Assembly (NCBI GenBank): GCA_025890175.1
Contig: JANPYM010000013.1
Coordinates: forward strand, 728,892-792,891
Origin: Ciborinia camelliae
Lineage: Eukaryota > Ascomycota > Leotiomycetes > Helotiales > Sclerotiniaceae
Direction of reading: 5' to 3'
DNA: 64,000 nt
The notes under the pieces were generated by a model. The model was given only the letters and a program-made list of their open reading frames with translations, ran no database searches and was not told the DNA's origin. Positions within the stretch are counted from its first letter, which is position 1, and the number at the start of each line of letters is the position of its first letter. Below, piece by piece: positions 1 to 11,536 of this stretch. A program made the translations under genes and the position numbers.

Positions 1-741
1 ACAGGTACAGGTACAGGTACAGTGATGCGCTTTGGCTTTGAAACAACCAATAATGTTTATTTAAGTGAGTCTGTACCTACCTACATAGTACCTAGCTTTG
101 ACGAATGTCCAATTCAAGATTTAAGTACAGTATATATGAGGAGCAGAAGGATCAATTTCATCTATTACCAAAAAAATGAATAATGAGATCTTCAGGAGTA
201 TGTTGCCCAACTGTGATATAATTATTGTACCTGCTGTATCATATTACTAATAAAGATTCGCTGAATTCACGAATTCACTTAAAACAGCTGAGAAGAGAAT
301 CCTCTCGAAATTTCTAGGGGAGTTGCCGACCGTACCGTCCCGTACAATGGTGGCTGTGTCGTGTTGCTTTGTAATTCATTGTGATTGGTTGCACTGACTC
401 ACGTGGTTCATTAGTTCATTTCATTTTTGTGAGCGGGGAAATTGTCTTTTTCGCTTTGTCAAACCCGTCAAACCCGTCAACAAATCAATTGGATCCATCA
501 ATTGAAAGAGAGCTTTTTTCAGTTACCCATACCTCCAGCAATTACCAAAGTACAACTCCGAAATCTTTAATAAGAATCATCTCGCCACCAGAATTCCAAC
601 TTCAAATCCTGCAAGTATCGCATCATCGCATCATTGCATCACTGCACAAGTTATTATCACAATCAACTTCTCAACTTTCGACTCTTACTCAAATTTATCT
701 CAAAACCCTTCACACCGCAAAACTGGCAATTTTCGAGAACA
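1..741. other. 5' region of the antizyme gene
   Basis: No gene is recognised here. The last 250 bases run through CT-rich, C/A-rich sequence up to the antizyme start codon and probably hold its promoter and 5' UTR. A 127-codon frame (381-764) begins at a non-ATG codon and overlaps the antizyme start in another frame. I treat it as chance. The first 30 bases are a (CAGGTA)n repeat. Confidence 0.5.
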
Positions 742-1706
742 ATGGCTCCAAGTATGAAAAATAATAGTAGTAGTAGTAGTAATTGTGGCGGCGAGGTAGT
801 TAGCACTCAAGCCAACGTCCTCGCCAGCTGCTATATCGTCGATTCTTCCGGTCGTCTTTCTGGATTCCATTATTCCACCACCGGCGCTGGCGGGTAAGTT
901 TCCCCTATTTCCGCTCGAACCAACCCAACATTCGCATACCTATCTACACGAATACTAACATTTTTCAACAGGGCAAAGTGGTATCCCTGAGGTCCGCTCA
1001 GGGTCAATTTCCCCTCCGTCAAGTCCCCCTCTTGCGGCCTTGACTTCTGCCAACGAATTCGCATTCATGAATAATTCTTCAAAGAAACGAGATGTGCGAG
1101 GCAGAACCACAAGCCGCAAAGAGGGGGCAGCGTACACCATCCGGGAAGAGTGTGAGAGGCTCTTCTGCGAGAACATGAAAACCATTTTTCTTGGTGAAGA
1201 AGGAAATGCTAGTAATGACTCAAACGTGATGGGTGCGGACACGTATTCAAGTCTTGACGATGATGTGGATACGCATGATAACTACTTTGGTAACATCAAA
1301 TCGGGCCATGCAATCGATGCTTGGGTCGAGATCTGGGACTATACCGGAGGATGCAGTTTTCGAGGATTTGTTGGCGGGAATGGAGATGAGAAAACTCTTT
1401 TTACGTTCTTTGACAGTTCAGTCATTGGACGGGATTTAAAACAGGGGTAAGGATATCACTTTTATTTTAACCACGATTTATGTTGCTAATGGCTATAGAC
1501 TTATGTCAATCATTGAACTTGCGGATGAAGTTTTCGCACTCTCGCAAATGGTTATCTGTGTCGATCAATCGATTCCTGAAAGAGATAGTTCATCGTTTCT
1601 TAAGAGTCTTCGTTGGGTCGGATTCGAATTGACAACATTGGACATGTGGTCGCATCAACTGGACACCACGAGCAACAAATGGTTATTGATGGGATTGGAG
1701 ATATGA
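742..1706 (+). CDS. oaz1: Ornithine decarboxylase antizyme, made by programmed +1 frameshifting
   Basis: Antizyme binds ornithine decarboxylase, delivers it to the proteasome without ubiquitin and blocks polyamine uptake. Its synthesis rises with polyamines because translation must shift +1. Exons are 742-893, 972-1446 and 1499-1706; the introns have GTAAGT..CAACAG and GTAAGG..CTATAG ends. The first frame starts in a good context (aacaATGgct), gives 56 residues and stops at TGA 988-990 after the codons TGG TAT CCC. Skipping T988 continues with GAG at 989 in frame to 1706, for about 277 residues. The second frame carries the antizyme core: an acidic stretch, then DAWVEIWDYT, FTFFDSS, LMSIIELADEVFALSQMVIC and a WVGFEL motif near the end. 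Known antizymes use a TGG-TGC-TCC-TGA-like site, so the match is close. The family call is strong. The exact shift efficiency and any upstream UTR intron cannot be seen. Confidence 0.93.
979..1003 (+). promoter_or_regulatory. +1 programmed frameshift site with overlapping hairpin
   Basis: Codons TGG TAT CCC TGA (979-990) form the shift site: CCC in the P site, slow UGA in the A site, and reading resumes at GAG 989. The bases CCCTGAG (985-991) and CTCAGGG (997-1003) are perfectly complementary, giving a 7-bp stem with loop GTCCG that contains the slip codon and the stop. The shift is required to join the two antizyme frames. The hairpin's role is inference. Confidence 0.85.
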
Positions 1707-3989
1707 GCAGTATTTGATTGATGAACGAATGGATGGATGGATTAAAAGGAACCAAAAAAAAGGTGCTAGGTGGATATATTCTTTAGGGCGTACGGTTGGT
1801 TGTACGAGCACTTTTCTGCAAACAAGTTGTTCATCGCCAGGGGTTCGTGGCGTGGTATCTACCTAGTAGTTTTCTCGATTGTTGGATGGACATCTACGAG
1901 GAAAGGGTGGGAAGCAGCTTTCTGGGTTTTATTCCTTTCTTTCTGGGGTTTTAATATGGATACGGACGGGGCATGCATTACCTTCTCAATTCAACATAGG
2001 TAGTCAAATATGAACGATTAGGCATATATGAATTCATCGTGAACTTTGTAGACCTGACAAGTTATTTCACACCCGGAGCACATCTCCGGGCGCACGTTTC
2101 ATGGCGAGCCTCAATGAGGCGGGCTTTGTGCCCCCCATGCGTAAGCAACTGAAAATCAAGGTTTATTAATGTGGCGAGATGAGGGGATGGGGAAATGGGG
2201 AGAGGCAAAAAGGTATTGGTAAGCACAGGCAGAGAAGATGATGTGGAATGTTTCGGATTTATGGATTGTGTTTGGTGACGGGGATTTAGTGAATTGGAAG
2301 GTCCATGATGGATGGTTATGATAGCATCTGCATGGCAAGATGTGCGATGAATTAGATGAATGTGAATTGTGCATGATTTTAATGAAGTTAAATAGAATGG
2401 TCGAGGCTTGAGAGTTTCCTGTTGTGATTCTTGGCCGAGGAGGTCCGAGGAGCATAGCATCAAATCATCTCGTTTGATACCTATTATCTACCTAGGTAGG
2501 TAATGTAAGTACCTCCAGCTACATCCATGGATATACATAACTTATGTACCTATGTACCTATGTACCATATACTTACTACATCTAAAGGTTGATTTGATCA
2601 TCACACCTACTCGGTGAACTTCTCTTCTCTTCCCTTCTAGAATGGCCTCATCCTCGTAACTACCAATAGACTCGCATGCTCACCGGGATTCACTTAGCTC
2701 TGAGTATTTTAATAATATCGAATGAGGACCTTGTGATTCTAAAGTAGATACCTAGGTAGTAGGATAGGATATCTATAAGGTACCTAGGTAGGTGCTGACT
2801 GTATGATAGATGTATGAGGTGTATGGATGTCACTCTGTGAGCTCCCGAAAGGAAGTTGGCCATCGATTATCGACCGATGTACCTATTACCTTACTCGTAA
2901 TCACTACCTTCTACCTAGGGAAGTTGTACTCAAGTATGCAAGTGATAAGTAAAATCCATACTGTAGTCTGTAGGAGATACAAGAGCTTCCCCTCATTTTA
3001 ATTGATCATCGTAACAAAGCAAAGTAAGGCAACACAAAGCAACGCAACGCTTGGAACGGAACGCAAAGCAAACCGAAACATACCTACTGGACTGGACCGT
3101 AGGTACCTAGTACTTTGACGGATAATTTGCCTTTCCCTATCTTGTACAAAGTCATCCAGCCAGAAGGTAAAGAAAGGTTGATTGATGGCTACGGCTGTGC
3201 TATTGGATCTATCGAGGAACCCAAGGCGAAAAAGAGAAGATTGATATCTTCCATGATTTTCTCTCTTCATGTTTGCTTTTTAATCAATTATTTCAATCAA
3301 TTCAAATCAAATCAATTTGTGCTGGTTACCTAGGGTAGGTGAACGTCCTCTACTCCGCATACCGTACACATTTTACATTCACCTTCCGCACTGTTACGGT
3401 CGGTCTTCTACACAGGCATTTTCTATAAGTTCTCGTAAGATGGATACCTTAACTTAAACCCGAAACCCTTCTTACACTTACACCTACTTTGACCCTATAC
3501 CTACACCTACACCTACACCTACACCTACCTACCTACATCTACACCTACGCCTACGCCTACACCTACATCTTCCCCACATCTCCCATATATCCTCTATTAC
3601 TTCTACTCATCAACAACCAACAATCATCAATCAACACATCACATACCACATACCACCTACCACCTACCACCTACCACCTACAATCCACAATCCACAATCC
3701 ACAATAATATTCACGATAAATCCCTTTTCATAATAGATCAAAAGACCATCAAGAGACCATTTTAATCGATTCTTTTGATCGGTTTCCATCATATTGATAC
3801 TTCGATCTTTCGAAGATAAAGTATCCCAAAGAGCTGATTCTATTCTAAGATAGATAAGTAAGTTGAATTCCTAAGATGCTCCATCATTCTCACTCCCTTG
3901 CACATCACCGCTCTCTACAATATCACCATCAACTCTCGTTGGATATTTACTAACAACGATCCTTTTCAATAGCCTTGATATTTTCAATC
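1707..3989. other. Intergenic: antizyme 3' region and NBR1 promoter side
   Basis: No convincing gene. A 7-bp hairpin (CCCGGAG 2072-2078 with CTCCGGG 2084-2090) lies in the likely antizyme 3' region. Copies of TACCTAGGTA occur near 2490, 2750, 2780, 3102 and 3331. An (ACCTAC)n tract lies at about 3496-3570 and an (ACCTACC)n tract at about 3652-3680. A and T/C-rich sequence precedes the NBR1 start and fits a 5' UTR. Confidence 0.5.
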
Positions 3990-6795
3990 ATGGCGACGGT
4001 CACAGCACCAACTCCAGATACTCTTGTTACCCTCAAGATCAATATTGAGGGTAGCAATAGAAGATTCAAGCTTCCTCTTCGTGATCTTACTGCTAGTAGT
4101 CTACCCGATAAGGTATGTCATAACTTCATTTAACTCCAAACAAGGCTCTACAATTTTTCAAACATATTATCGTATTTATTCACGATGGATCTTAATGATT
4201 ATCCGAAGCTATGGCTAATCATGATCATCTACATAGCTTCGTTATCTCCTTGACATCCCTCCAACTTCTGAAGCTATCTTCGAGAGATATTCCGATAGCG
4301 CTGCTGCCTTCATCGTCCTCGATGCGACCAATCCTTCGGTTTACAAACAATTGTACCGTGCTGCCAAGGCCAAACTCAAGCTTAGGCTCAAGGTTACCAT
4401 CAAGGACAAAGAGCCGGTCATGCCAAAGCCAGCAACTGTCGAGGATGAAGAGCCTACTCCATCCAAGCCCGTCGAAGAAGAGCCTACTCCATTCAAGCCC
4501 GTCGAAGAAGAGCCGATGCCCCCCCTTATATCTGCGTATGGCGTAGAAGATTTACCAGTCATTCATGATCACTACGTTCGTGCTGAGGAGGGAAACATCA
4601 TTGAGAAAGAAAAAGAAATCAAGGCCGCAGCAGCTTTGACCTCCATGCAAGAGACCTTCAATGAGATGGCTCTTGGTACTAGTGCTACTCGTCCTTCTTG
4701 TGGCGAAACAAAGCGAGAACCCACGTCACAAGCAACCTTTGCAGGAATCCCTTGCGCTGGTGGCTCTGCCGAGCGTGATCTCTGGATCTCTCAGAGACTT
4801 AGTCTAGAGAGAGAGCTTAATACACACAGCTCCAAGGTTGTAGCTCCCAAGGCTCCAGCCTCTCCCAAATCACCACCAGATCCCGTTGTCAGCGTGTTTA
4901 CCGTCTACTGCAACAATTGCAGTATTAACATCCCAGATGTCCACTATCATTGCACCACCTGTGATGGTGGTGATTTCGACTTGTGCCCTGAGTGTAATGA
5001 TGCTGGAGTCTCATGCAATGGTGATGATCATTGGTTGATTAAACGCATCGTTGATAAGGGAAAATACATCCACAGCACAACAGAAACCCTCGCTCCCAAG
5101 AAACAATTCTCAGACTCCAAGGCTACCCTCGTCGCCCCCGCAGTTGAAGAGAAGGTACCTGTTCCTACTCGCACTTGCAATAATTGCATCACCGAAATGT
5201 CAGAGGAGAACTTCGTCACTTGCACCGACTGTGACGATTTTGACTTGTGCATTCAATGCCATATCTCCTCAAAGCATGGTCACGACCCTAAGCATGCCTT
5301 CATTTTCGTCGATGAGGATGTCAACCACGGTTCAGTGGCACAAGCTCTTCTCGCCCCAGGTCGAAACATGTCCCATGCTGCTATTTGTGATGGATGTGAC
5401 AAATACATCTTTGGTGTTCGTCACAAGTGCCTCGATTGTCCAGATTGGGATTTCTGTGATGATTGCGTTACGAATGCTCCCTTCATCCACACTGGTCACA
5501 GATTTGTACCTCTCTACGAAGGTATCACAATTGGTCCTGAACGACAAGTCCTCAAGGTTCGTCACGTCGGAATCTTCTGTGATGGACCTCTTTGCAATCG
5601 CAATAGTGTCCCAATGGACACTTACATATATGGAGTTCGTTACAAGTGTGCTGTCTGTCACGATACCGATTTCTGTGCTAGGTGCGAGGCTAGTCCATCC
5701 AATCCACACAACAGAACTCATCCTCTTATCAAATTTAAGACACCTGTCCGCAATGTTAGCGTTACTACCCTCGGTGATCATCCAAATGGTAGAGCTATGC
5801 CACCAATGGGTGACCGTCGTCCTTGTAGCCGAACCAGTTCAAAGGCAACTGAAACCACCCCAGCTCAATCTACCAATGCCGCAACACAAGTTCTAACAGT
5901 TGCTGAGGTTAAACCTACCGAAGTTAAGGTTGAGGAGGCAGTCAAGGTCGAGGAGGCTGTCGAGGAACTTCCAGCACCTGCTGCTGAGGAGGAATTGACT
6001 GCACACTTTGTCCGTGATGCAGTCGCTGATGGTACCATCATGATACCAAACTCAGTCTTCGAGCAAACCTGGTATCTCCGAAATGGTGGTAAGGCAACTT
6101 GGCCTGCAGGATGCAGTGTCAGATTTGTTGGTGGCGATAACATGTGTGCTGTTGACCCAGATCACCCAGCTAGTATACATGAACTTGTCAGCGCTGCTGA
6201 GAGCACTACTTGCTACACTGAAGTTTCTCCTGGTCAAGAATATGGTTTCACTGTTTTGATGAGAACCCCCAGCCGTCCTGGTAACTTCATCTCATATTGG
6301 CGTCTCACTACTCCTACTGGTGACAAGTTCGGTCACAGACTTTGGTGTGACATTACTGTTAATGAGCCAACTCCAGTCGTCAAGGAAGAACCAAAGGAAG
6401 AGCCCAAGGATGAACCCAAGGATGAACCCAAGGAAGAAGTCTCACGACTCTCCATCCACGAGCAAAACAGTTCTATTGCTGAAGAAGACTCCAATATTAA
6501 GTCCGATTCCAATGATGTCGCCGCCTCAACCAAGGCTGAGGGTAGTCAAATGATCTTCCCAAAGCTTGACAAGGAATCTCCAGTCTCAAGCGTCCACGAG
6601 GAAGCTCAACAAGCACCAGCAGAGGTTCCAGCCGCTGAAGAAATCTTCAATGATGACTTTGAAGAATTTAATCCAAACCTCGAACTTCAGGATGAGGAGG
6701 CTGATGAGGGATTTATGACTGATGAGGAGTATGATATTCTCGATGCTAGTGATGAGGAATACCTCGCCGAGCAAGAGTCAGCATCCAAGAAGTAA
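3990..6795 (+). CDS. nbr1: NBR1-type selective autophagy receptor (PB1, 4x ZZ, FW domain, LIR)
   Basis: Two exons, 3990-4112 and 4237-6795, with a 124-bp intron (GTATGT..ACATAG), encode about 893 residues. A PB1 fold spans roughly residues 10-85, with the basic strand KINIEG and the later LLDIPPTSEAIFERYSD. Four ZZ zinc fingers follow at about 261-312, 353-402, 421-468 and 485-545, each with paired Cys-x2-Cys and a DFDLC or DFC core. An NBR1 Ig-like (FW) domain lies at about 630-745, with FEQTWYLRNGG and the closing FGHRLWCDITV. The acidic tail carries EEYDIL (YDIL at 873-876), a canonical Atg8-interacting motif. NBR1 proteins link cargo to Atg8 or, in fission yeast, carry hydrolases to the vacuole through ESCRT. 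The linkers are rich in Glu-Pro repeats. The start ATG at 3990 gives the complete PB1 domain. Which cargo this protein carries is unknown. Confidence 0.93.
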
Positions 6796-7380
6796 ATGCA
6801 TTACCTCCAAAATTGTATTGGGGCAAAAATGATGACACAGGTAAAAATGGGAAGGACGTGGATGAATATGGCGATGGGGATGGGGATGGATTATCACGAA
6901 TAAGGCAGGCGTAAGATTGACACACAAACAAGCTCTGGATAGCGGATGGATCAAGGGAAATGGATGGAGCTTTGGGGGTGGGGGGGGTCTACTTGACTTA
7001 TTTTGCAGGAGGGGAAAGGAACCTATCTCACTCGTTGCCTTTTGTTTTTTTTTTTTTTGCGTCTTTTCCTCTAGGGTTTCCTTTTATTTTCATTCACTAC
7101 CTACTTTCAATCATATGTGATGATATTTTTCGCAAGGGAGGTTTCACACAAAGGATTGGTTGTGGTAGCTGGTTGCGGCGGTGTGCTTTGCTGTTAGGTA
7201 AGGATAATCTGTTAGGGAATAAAAATAACGATTTTATAAAATGAATCTCTCTGCTTATTTATTTTATTTTATTTGATATTGTGATACTATGATACTGTGA
7301 TATGCGATTGTGATGGGTGATTGATGCGGAATGATGGTGGTTATTTATGGTGATGTTTTGAGAAGAATATGAGAATATGA

Positions 7381-8345
7381 GTATGTGAATAAGAAAGGAA
7401 GAGAGGAGAATGAGAGGAAGGGAGGAAGGGGAGGATGGGGAGGATGGGAGATAGGAAATGAAGATGGGAATGGAGATGGAGATGGAGATGGGGAAAGGAT
7501 TTTTTGAAAAGGATTTTGGATTTTTATTTTATTTGAAATGTTCTTAATGGTGTTCTGGGTTATGTGTTTGGCGATGTGTTTGGCGATGTGTTTGAAATGA
7601 TTTTGATGATGTAAAAATATCAAAGGCACTTTGGTCTCGGCGTTTATGGAGTGTCTGATATGTTGAAATTTGTGTAAATAAGGTAGGGAGGTAAGGTAAG
7701 GTGGGGAGGTAGGGAGGTAGGGAGGTAGGGAGGTAGGGAGGTAGGGAGGTAGGGAGGTAGGGTGGTAGGGAGGTAGGGAGGTAGGGAGGTAGGGTAGGTA
7801 GGGTAGGTAGGGAGGTAGGGAGGTAGGGAGGTAGGGAGGTAGGGAGGTAGGGAGGTAGGTTTAATATGTTATTAGGATGGAGAGGATGGGGAGGATGGGG
7901 AGGATGGGAAGGATGGGGAGGATGGGGAGGATGGGGAGGATGGGAAGGATGGGGAGGATGGAGGGGATAGAGAAGGAAGAAGGAGAAAGAAGGGAGAAGG
8001 GGGAGAAAGGTTGATAGGGAGGTTGAAGTAAAGAATTGTTTTTGTTTTTTGTTGTTGTTTTTGTTGATAATTATTTGGAGTTACCTAATGGGTATGTTAT
8101 GGATGAATAAATGATGATGGAGGAAGATGGGGAGAAAGGGGGAAGATGAATGAATAAATAGATGGATGGATTGAAGGTTGAATTAAAGGATGGATAGGTT
8201 GTTGTTTGGATAGTAATAGGGAGGAAGGGGAAAGATGGATAAAGGATAAAGGTTGTTTGGATGGTAATGGAGGAAAATGGGGAAGATAAGGGAGGAAAGG
8301 GGAAGGGAGAAGGAAGGGGGAGGAAGGGGAAGGGGGAAGATGAGA
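7381..8345 (+). repeat. Strand-asymmetric polypurine region with 8- to 10-bp minisatellites
   Basis: For almost 1 kb the + strand is mostly G and A. It includes a GTAGGGAG array (about 7683-7858), a GGATGGGGA array (about 7875-7965) and looser (GGAAG)n and (GGAT)n sequence to 8345. There is no coding frame except low-complexity ones on the other strand. Confidence 0.85.
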
Positions 8346-9135
8346 GAAACATTTATGTTATTGTTGTTGTTGTTGTTGGCTTTTTTTTGTCTGCTGATTA
8401 TATTAATAATGGGATAAGAAGTTGGAAGATAAAAAAATGAAAAATGAAATCTATAATATTTCGTTTATCCATTCAACTTACAACACAGATCTATACAGAT
8501 CTATACCAATCTACCATGAACAAACTAACTAAACATATCTACCTAGGTAAATATCAACTGGATATCAAGAAAGAAGAAGCAGGATGCTCCACTACATAAA
8601 CACATCGATATTTGAGGCTTTCCTTGTTCTGCTCGGAGAATTCGCATGTGTTTATAATGGAAACTCTCTTGGATTTATTAGGTATTATCAAGTCTTTTTC
8701 CCTAATTCACGGGGATTAACTCCCACGCCTTTTTCTTTTTTGCTAAGTAGGTAGGTAGCTAAATATAAATATATAACATTCACATCTCGCAAGCCCCCTC
8801 TTCGACCTCCACCCTCTCAATCTCTATTCTAACATATAAAGTTATACACCATAATTATCCGCATCCCATCCCGATCAATCCATTCAAACACGCACCACTA
8901 GTGAAATAGTCAACAATGATCTATCTATATCTAGACTCGCATGTATATATCTCCTTCGGTCCTAATTTATATTCCTCCTCCCTGCATTTTATCAAATTGC
9001 TATAACGAGGTCATCTTATATTAGGTAGGGTAGGTAGGTAGGTAGGAATATGGATGTTACTAAACATTGATTGGGCTGTTATCTGATTATTGAAAGATGT
9101 TAATATGTATACAATAATAAACATTACCAACTATT

Positions 9136-9322
9136 GCCATTGTCACACGGATCACTTTGAATCATATGGTCGAATCGTAGATATGCAATCAGACAAAAGA
9201 GCCATGCTGAAGAGGAAAGGAACCTCTTTAGAAGATCATCATTTCAATATCGAGGGTGATTATGTGACTAGGTATCTAGATATATGGTATTCACTAGGCA
9301 GGGGCCTAGGCATGACAGCCAT
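9136..9322 (-). mobile_element. Solo LTR, family A, with 5-bp target duplication
   Basis: The element at 9141-9317 (177 bp) starts TGTCA and ends TGACA and is flanked by the direct repeat gccat (9136-9140 and 9318-9322). It resembles 60457-60646, sharing the segment around TCGTAGATAT(G/A)CAATC and the end GGCAGGGGCC(T)nGGC(A/G)TGACA. These are the hallmarks of a solo LTR of an LTR retrotransposon. The orientation is a guess. Confidence 0.85.
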
Positions 9323-9812
9323 CATTCATCAAACCCAACTTACGTGTATTTTTATCAAAAATTAGGCAGTTAAAGTAACCCATATTGATTAGACGAGAAA
9401 ACAAAGCAAGCATATCTACCTTATACCTCAGTATAACAAACTCTTCAATTCCCAAACAAAGCACAGAAGTACACTTATTCTACTTGAACCATAGCTACCT
9501 ACTAGCTAGCTCCTCAAGTTCAAAATTAGAACCCGCCCTCCCCCCCCTTGCGGCTCCCTTAGACTGGTTCGCATCAGAATGATTACATATGCTCGAGACT
9601 TTAAGCTCTGCACTCGATTCGTATCATCGCGGTACTCCAAGTCTGGATGGTGAATTTTCCATAAATATCTACCTAGACGGGCCACTTGCCGGCCAAGGAA
9701 GATTATGCGGTTGATAAAGTGATTCATTTTCTCGCTTGCAATAAGGAGTGAATAGATGGATAAATGAATGATTCACATCTTCCTACTACCCCTACCCCTA
9801 CCTCTCAAACCT

Positions 9813-10027
9813 TTCCATCTTTCCATCTTTTCATCTTTTCATTTTTCCATCTTTTCATTTTTTCATTTTTTCATCTTTCCATTTTTCCATCTTTCCATCT
9901 TTTCATTTTTCCATCTTTCTATCTTTCCATCTTTCCATCTTTCCATCTTTCCATCTTTCCATCTTTCCATCTTTCCATCTTTCCATCTTTCCATCTTTCC
10001 ATCTTTCTATATTTCCATATTTCCATC
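9813..10027 (+). repeat. TTTCCATC 8-bp minisatellite
   Basis: About 26 tandem units of TTTCCATC, with variants TTTTCATC and TTTTCATT. The later half is almost perfect. Because 8 is not a multiple of 3, several frames stay open and look like proteins. They are artefacts. Confidence 0.95.
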
Positions 10028-11523
10028 CATATAACCTAAAGCCCTCGATGCCCCCCTTAAGCACTATAGCTATATATAGACCCCCACCGTATAAAAGTCC
10101 CCGCGGCAATAAATGCGCACACCGAACCCCATCATACTAGTCCACGTATATACACATGTCCCCGTTTCCCCCACGGCCGAGAATCTCATTTATGATTCCG
10201 CATACCTACGGCATGAACGGGCTTCGTCCAGGTGACCTTACCCGAAAGAGCAATTCATCTTCCCATCTCCACTCTATCTCTCAAAATCTTGGTGTTGCCG
10301 CTCGATTTAAATGTTTGGTGTCGGTGATCATTTGATTATATCCTGGAAAATGATATCTATATAGAGCAGACCAGACTCAGACGCTGAGGTTGAGGTTGCC
10401 GCTGACCCTTATATTCCTTTCACCTTCCAAGGAAGAAGATGAGTTACCATATACAGGACAGTACAGTACAGTATAGAGGAAACCACCCAAACTACCGCCA
10501 GCCAGCCAGCCTATTATTGTCCATGTTGTCTCGGCATTCTGTTTTGATCCTCTGAAACTTCCCCATCCTCTCTATTATACCTCTTCCTTCGGCCAACTCC
10601 CAACTCCCCATCAGTTTCTCCATGCCCCGCTCTCAACCCCATGGTCCCCCTTTCCGGCAAGATGTAAATAGGTATAAATACAGCATCATCATCATCATCA
10701 ATAACCAACCTCAATTTCAACAACCCCTTTTCTCCCCTCCAAACACTCTAACACTCTAACACACAATCTCCAACCTGCAACACATCCACATCTCAAATAA
10801 ATAAGCCACACCCATTCCACCCATTCCACCCTCAAATCCACAACCCGATACTAAATTAGAATATAACCAATCCCAACAATACATATCATATAACAAGTAC
10901 CTGGATATTTATTCCAACAGCCTAGCCCCACAATAGCGAAAAAAACAAGGGGTTGGTGATCGTTTGATCGTTTGATTATATCTCAAACTAATGTGTGGGA
11001 ATTATGCAAAAGTTGACGGATCATTATGATATAATGTTCGTATAAGGTCTCCTAGTAGAGGAGGTAGATATGTAGAAAAGCTGTATGTTTTACGAAAGAT
11101 GTGTGTTTTACAATAAGGGGATGTTGATTGAAGCCCGAGATCTAAATTGTGGCTGTTTATAAGTCGGATTCTAAGCTAATATTATGTTACCTAGTCTAAC
11201 GTTTATGGAACTTGATAAAAACTACCCACCCCTGTTACTTATTTAGATGTATATATATACCTATATAATCTGAGTGAGTTTCGCGTGGGAATTGAAGATT
11301 ATGGCGTATTGTATACCTTCTATATACAGTACAATCAACCAACCATTTACTAGTATATACATACAATTAATAAACCGATGCACATGCCCCCCGGCAAAAA
11401 AAAACATTCATGTCCTCACCTCATCCATATCATCCAACCCCATTCATCATCACCCCCTCCCGCTCCTTCTCCTTCTCCTCCTCCCCATCCCCATCCCCCA
11501 AAAACAAAAAAAAACAAAATTCC

Positions 11524-11533
11524 AAAAAAAAAA
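11524..11533 (-). terminator. Pol III T-run terminator of the tRNA
   Basis: Ten consecutive A on the + strand, which is T10 on the transcribed strand, lie 3 bases beyond the tRNA 3' end. Confidence 0.8.
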
Positions 11534-11536
11534 GAA

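Larger units (their letters stand above)
6796..11536. other. 4.7-kb gene-free interval with repeats and one solo LTR
   Basis: No gene is supported. From 6796 to about 7250 it is the 3' side of the NBR1 gene, with a T-run at 7046. It then holds G/A-rich tracts (7381-8345), a solo LTR (9141-9317), a TTTCCATC array (9813-10027), and sequence with scattered TAGGTA motifs. A short (TCATCA)n run lies at 10683-10700. The open frames here are low-complexity or lie inside repeats. Confidence 0.5.

Noticed and set aside
381..764. 127-codon open frame across the antizyme start
   Set aside because: It has no ATG start, overlaps the supported antizyme exon in another frame and has 5' UTR-like composition.
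2062..2463. 133-codon minus-strand frame
   Set aside because: Ser/His/Thr-rich low-quality frame in the antizyme 3' region, with an overlapping second open frame and no recognised feature.
5051..5896. 281-codon frame and the 149-codon antisense frame
   Set aside because: Both are shadows of the ZZ-finger exon of the NBR1 gene.
9090..9365. 91-codon frame
   Set aside because: It lies across the solo LTR at 9141-9317.
9764..10109. Three overlapping Ser/Phe/His or Lys/Asp/Gly repeat proteins
   Set aside because: They are translations of the TTTCCATC minisatellite on both strands.
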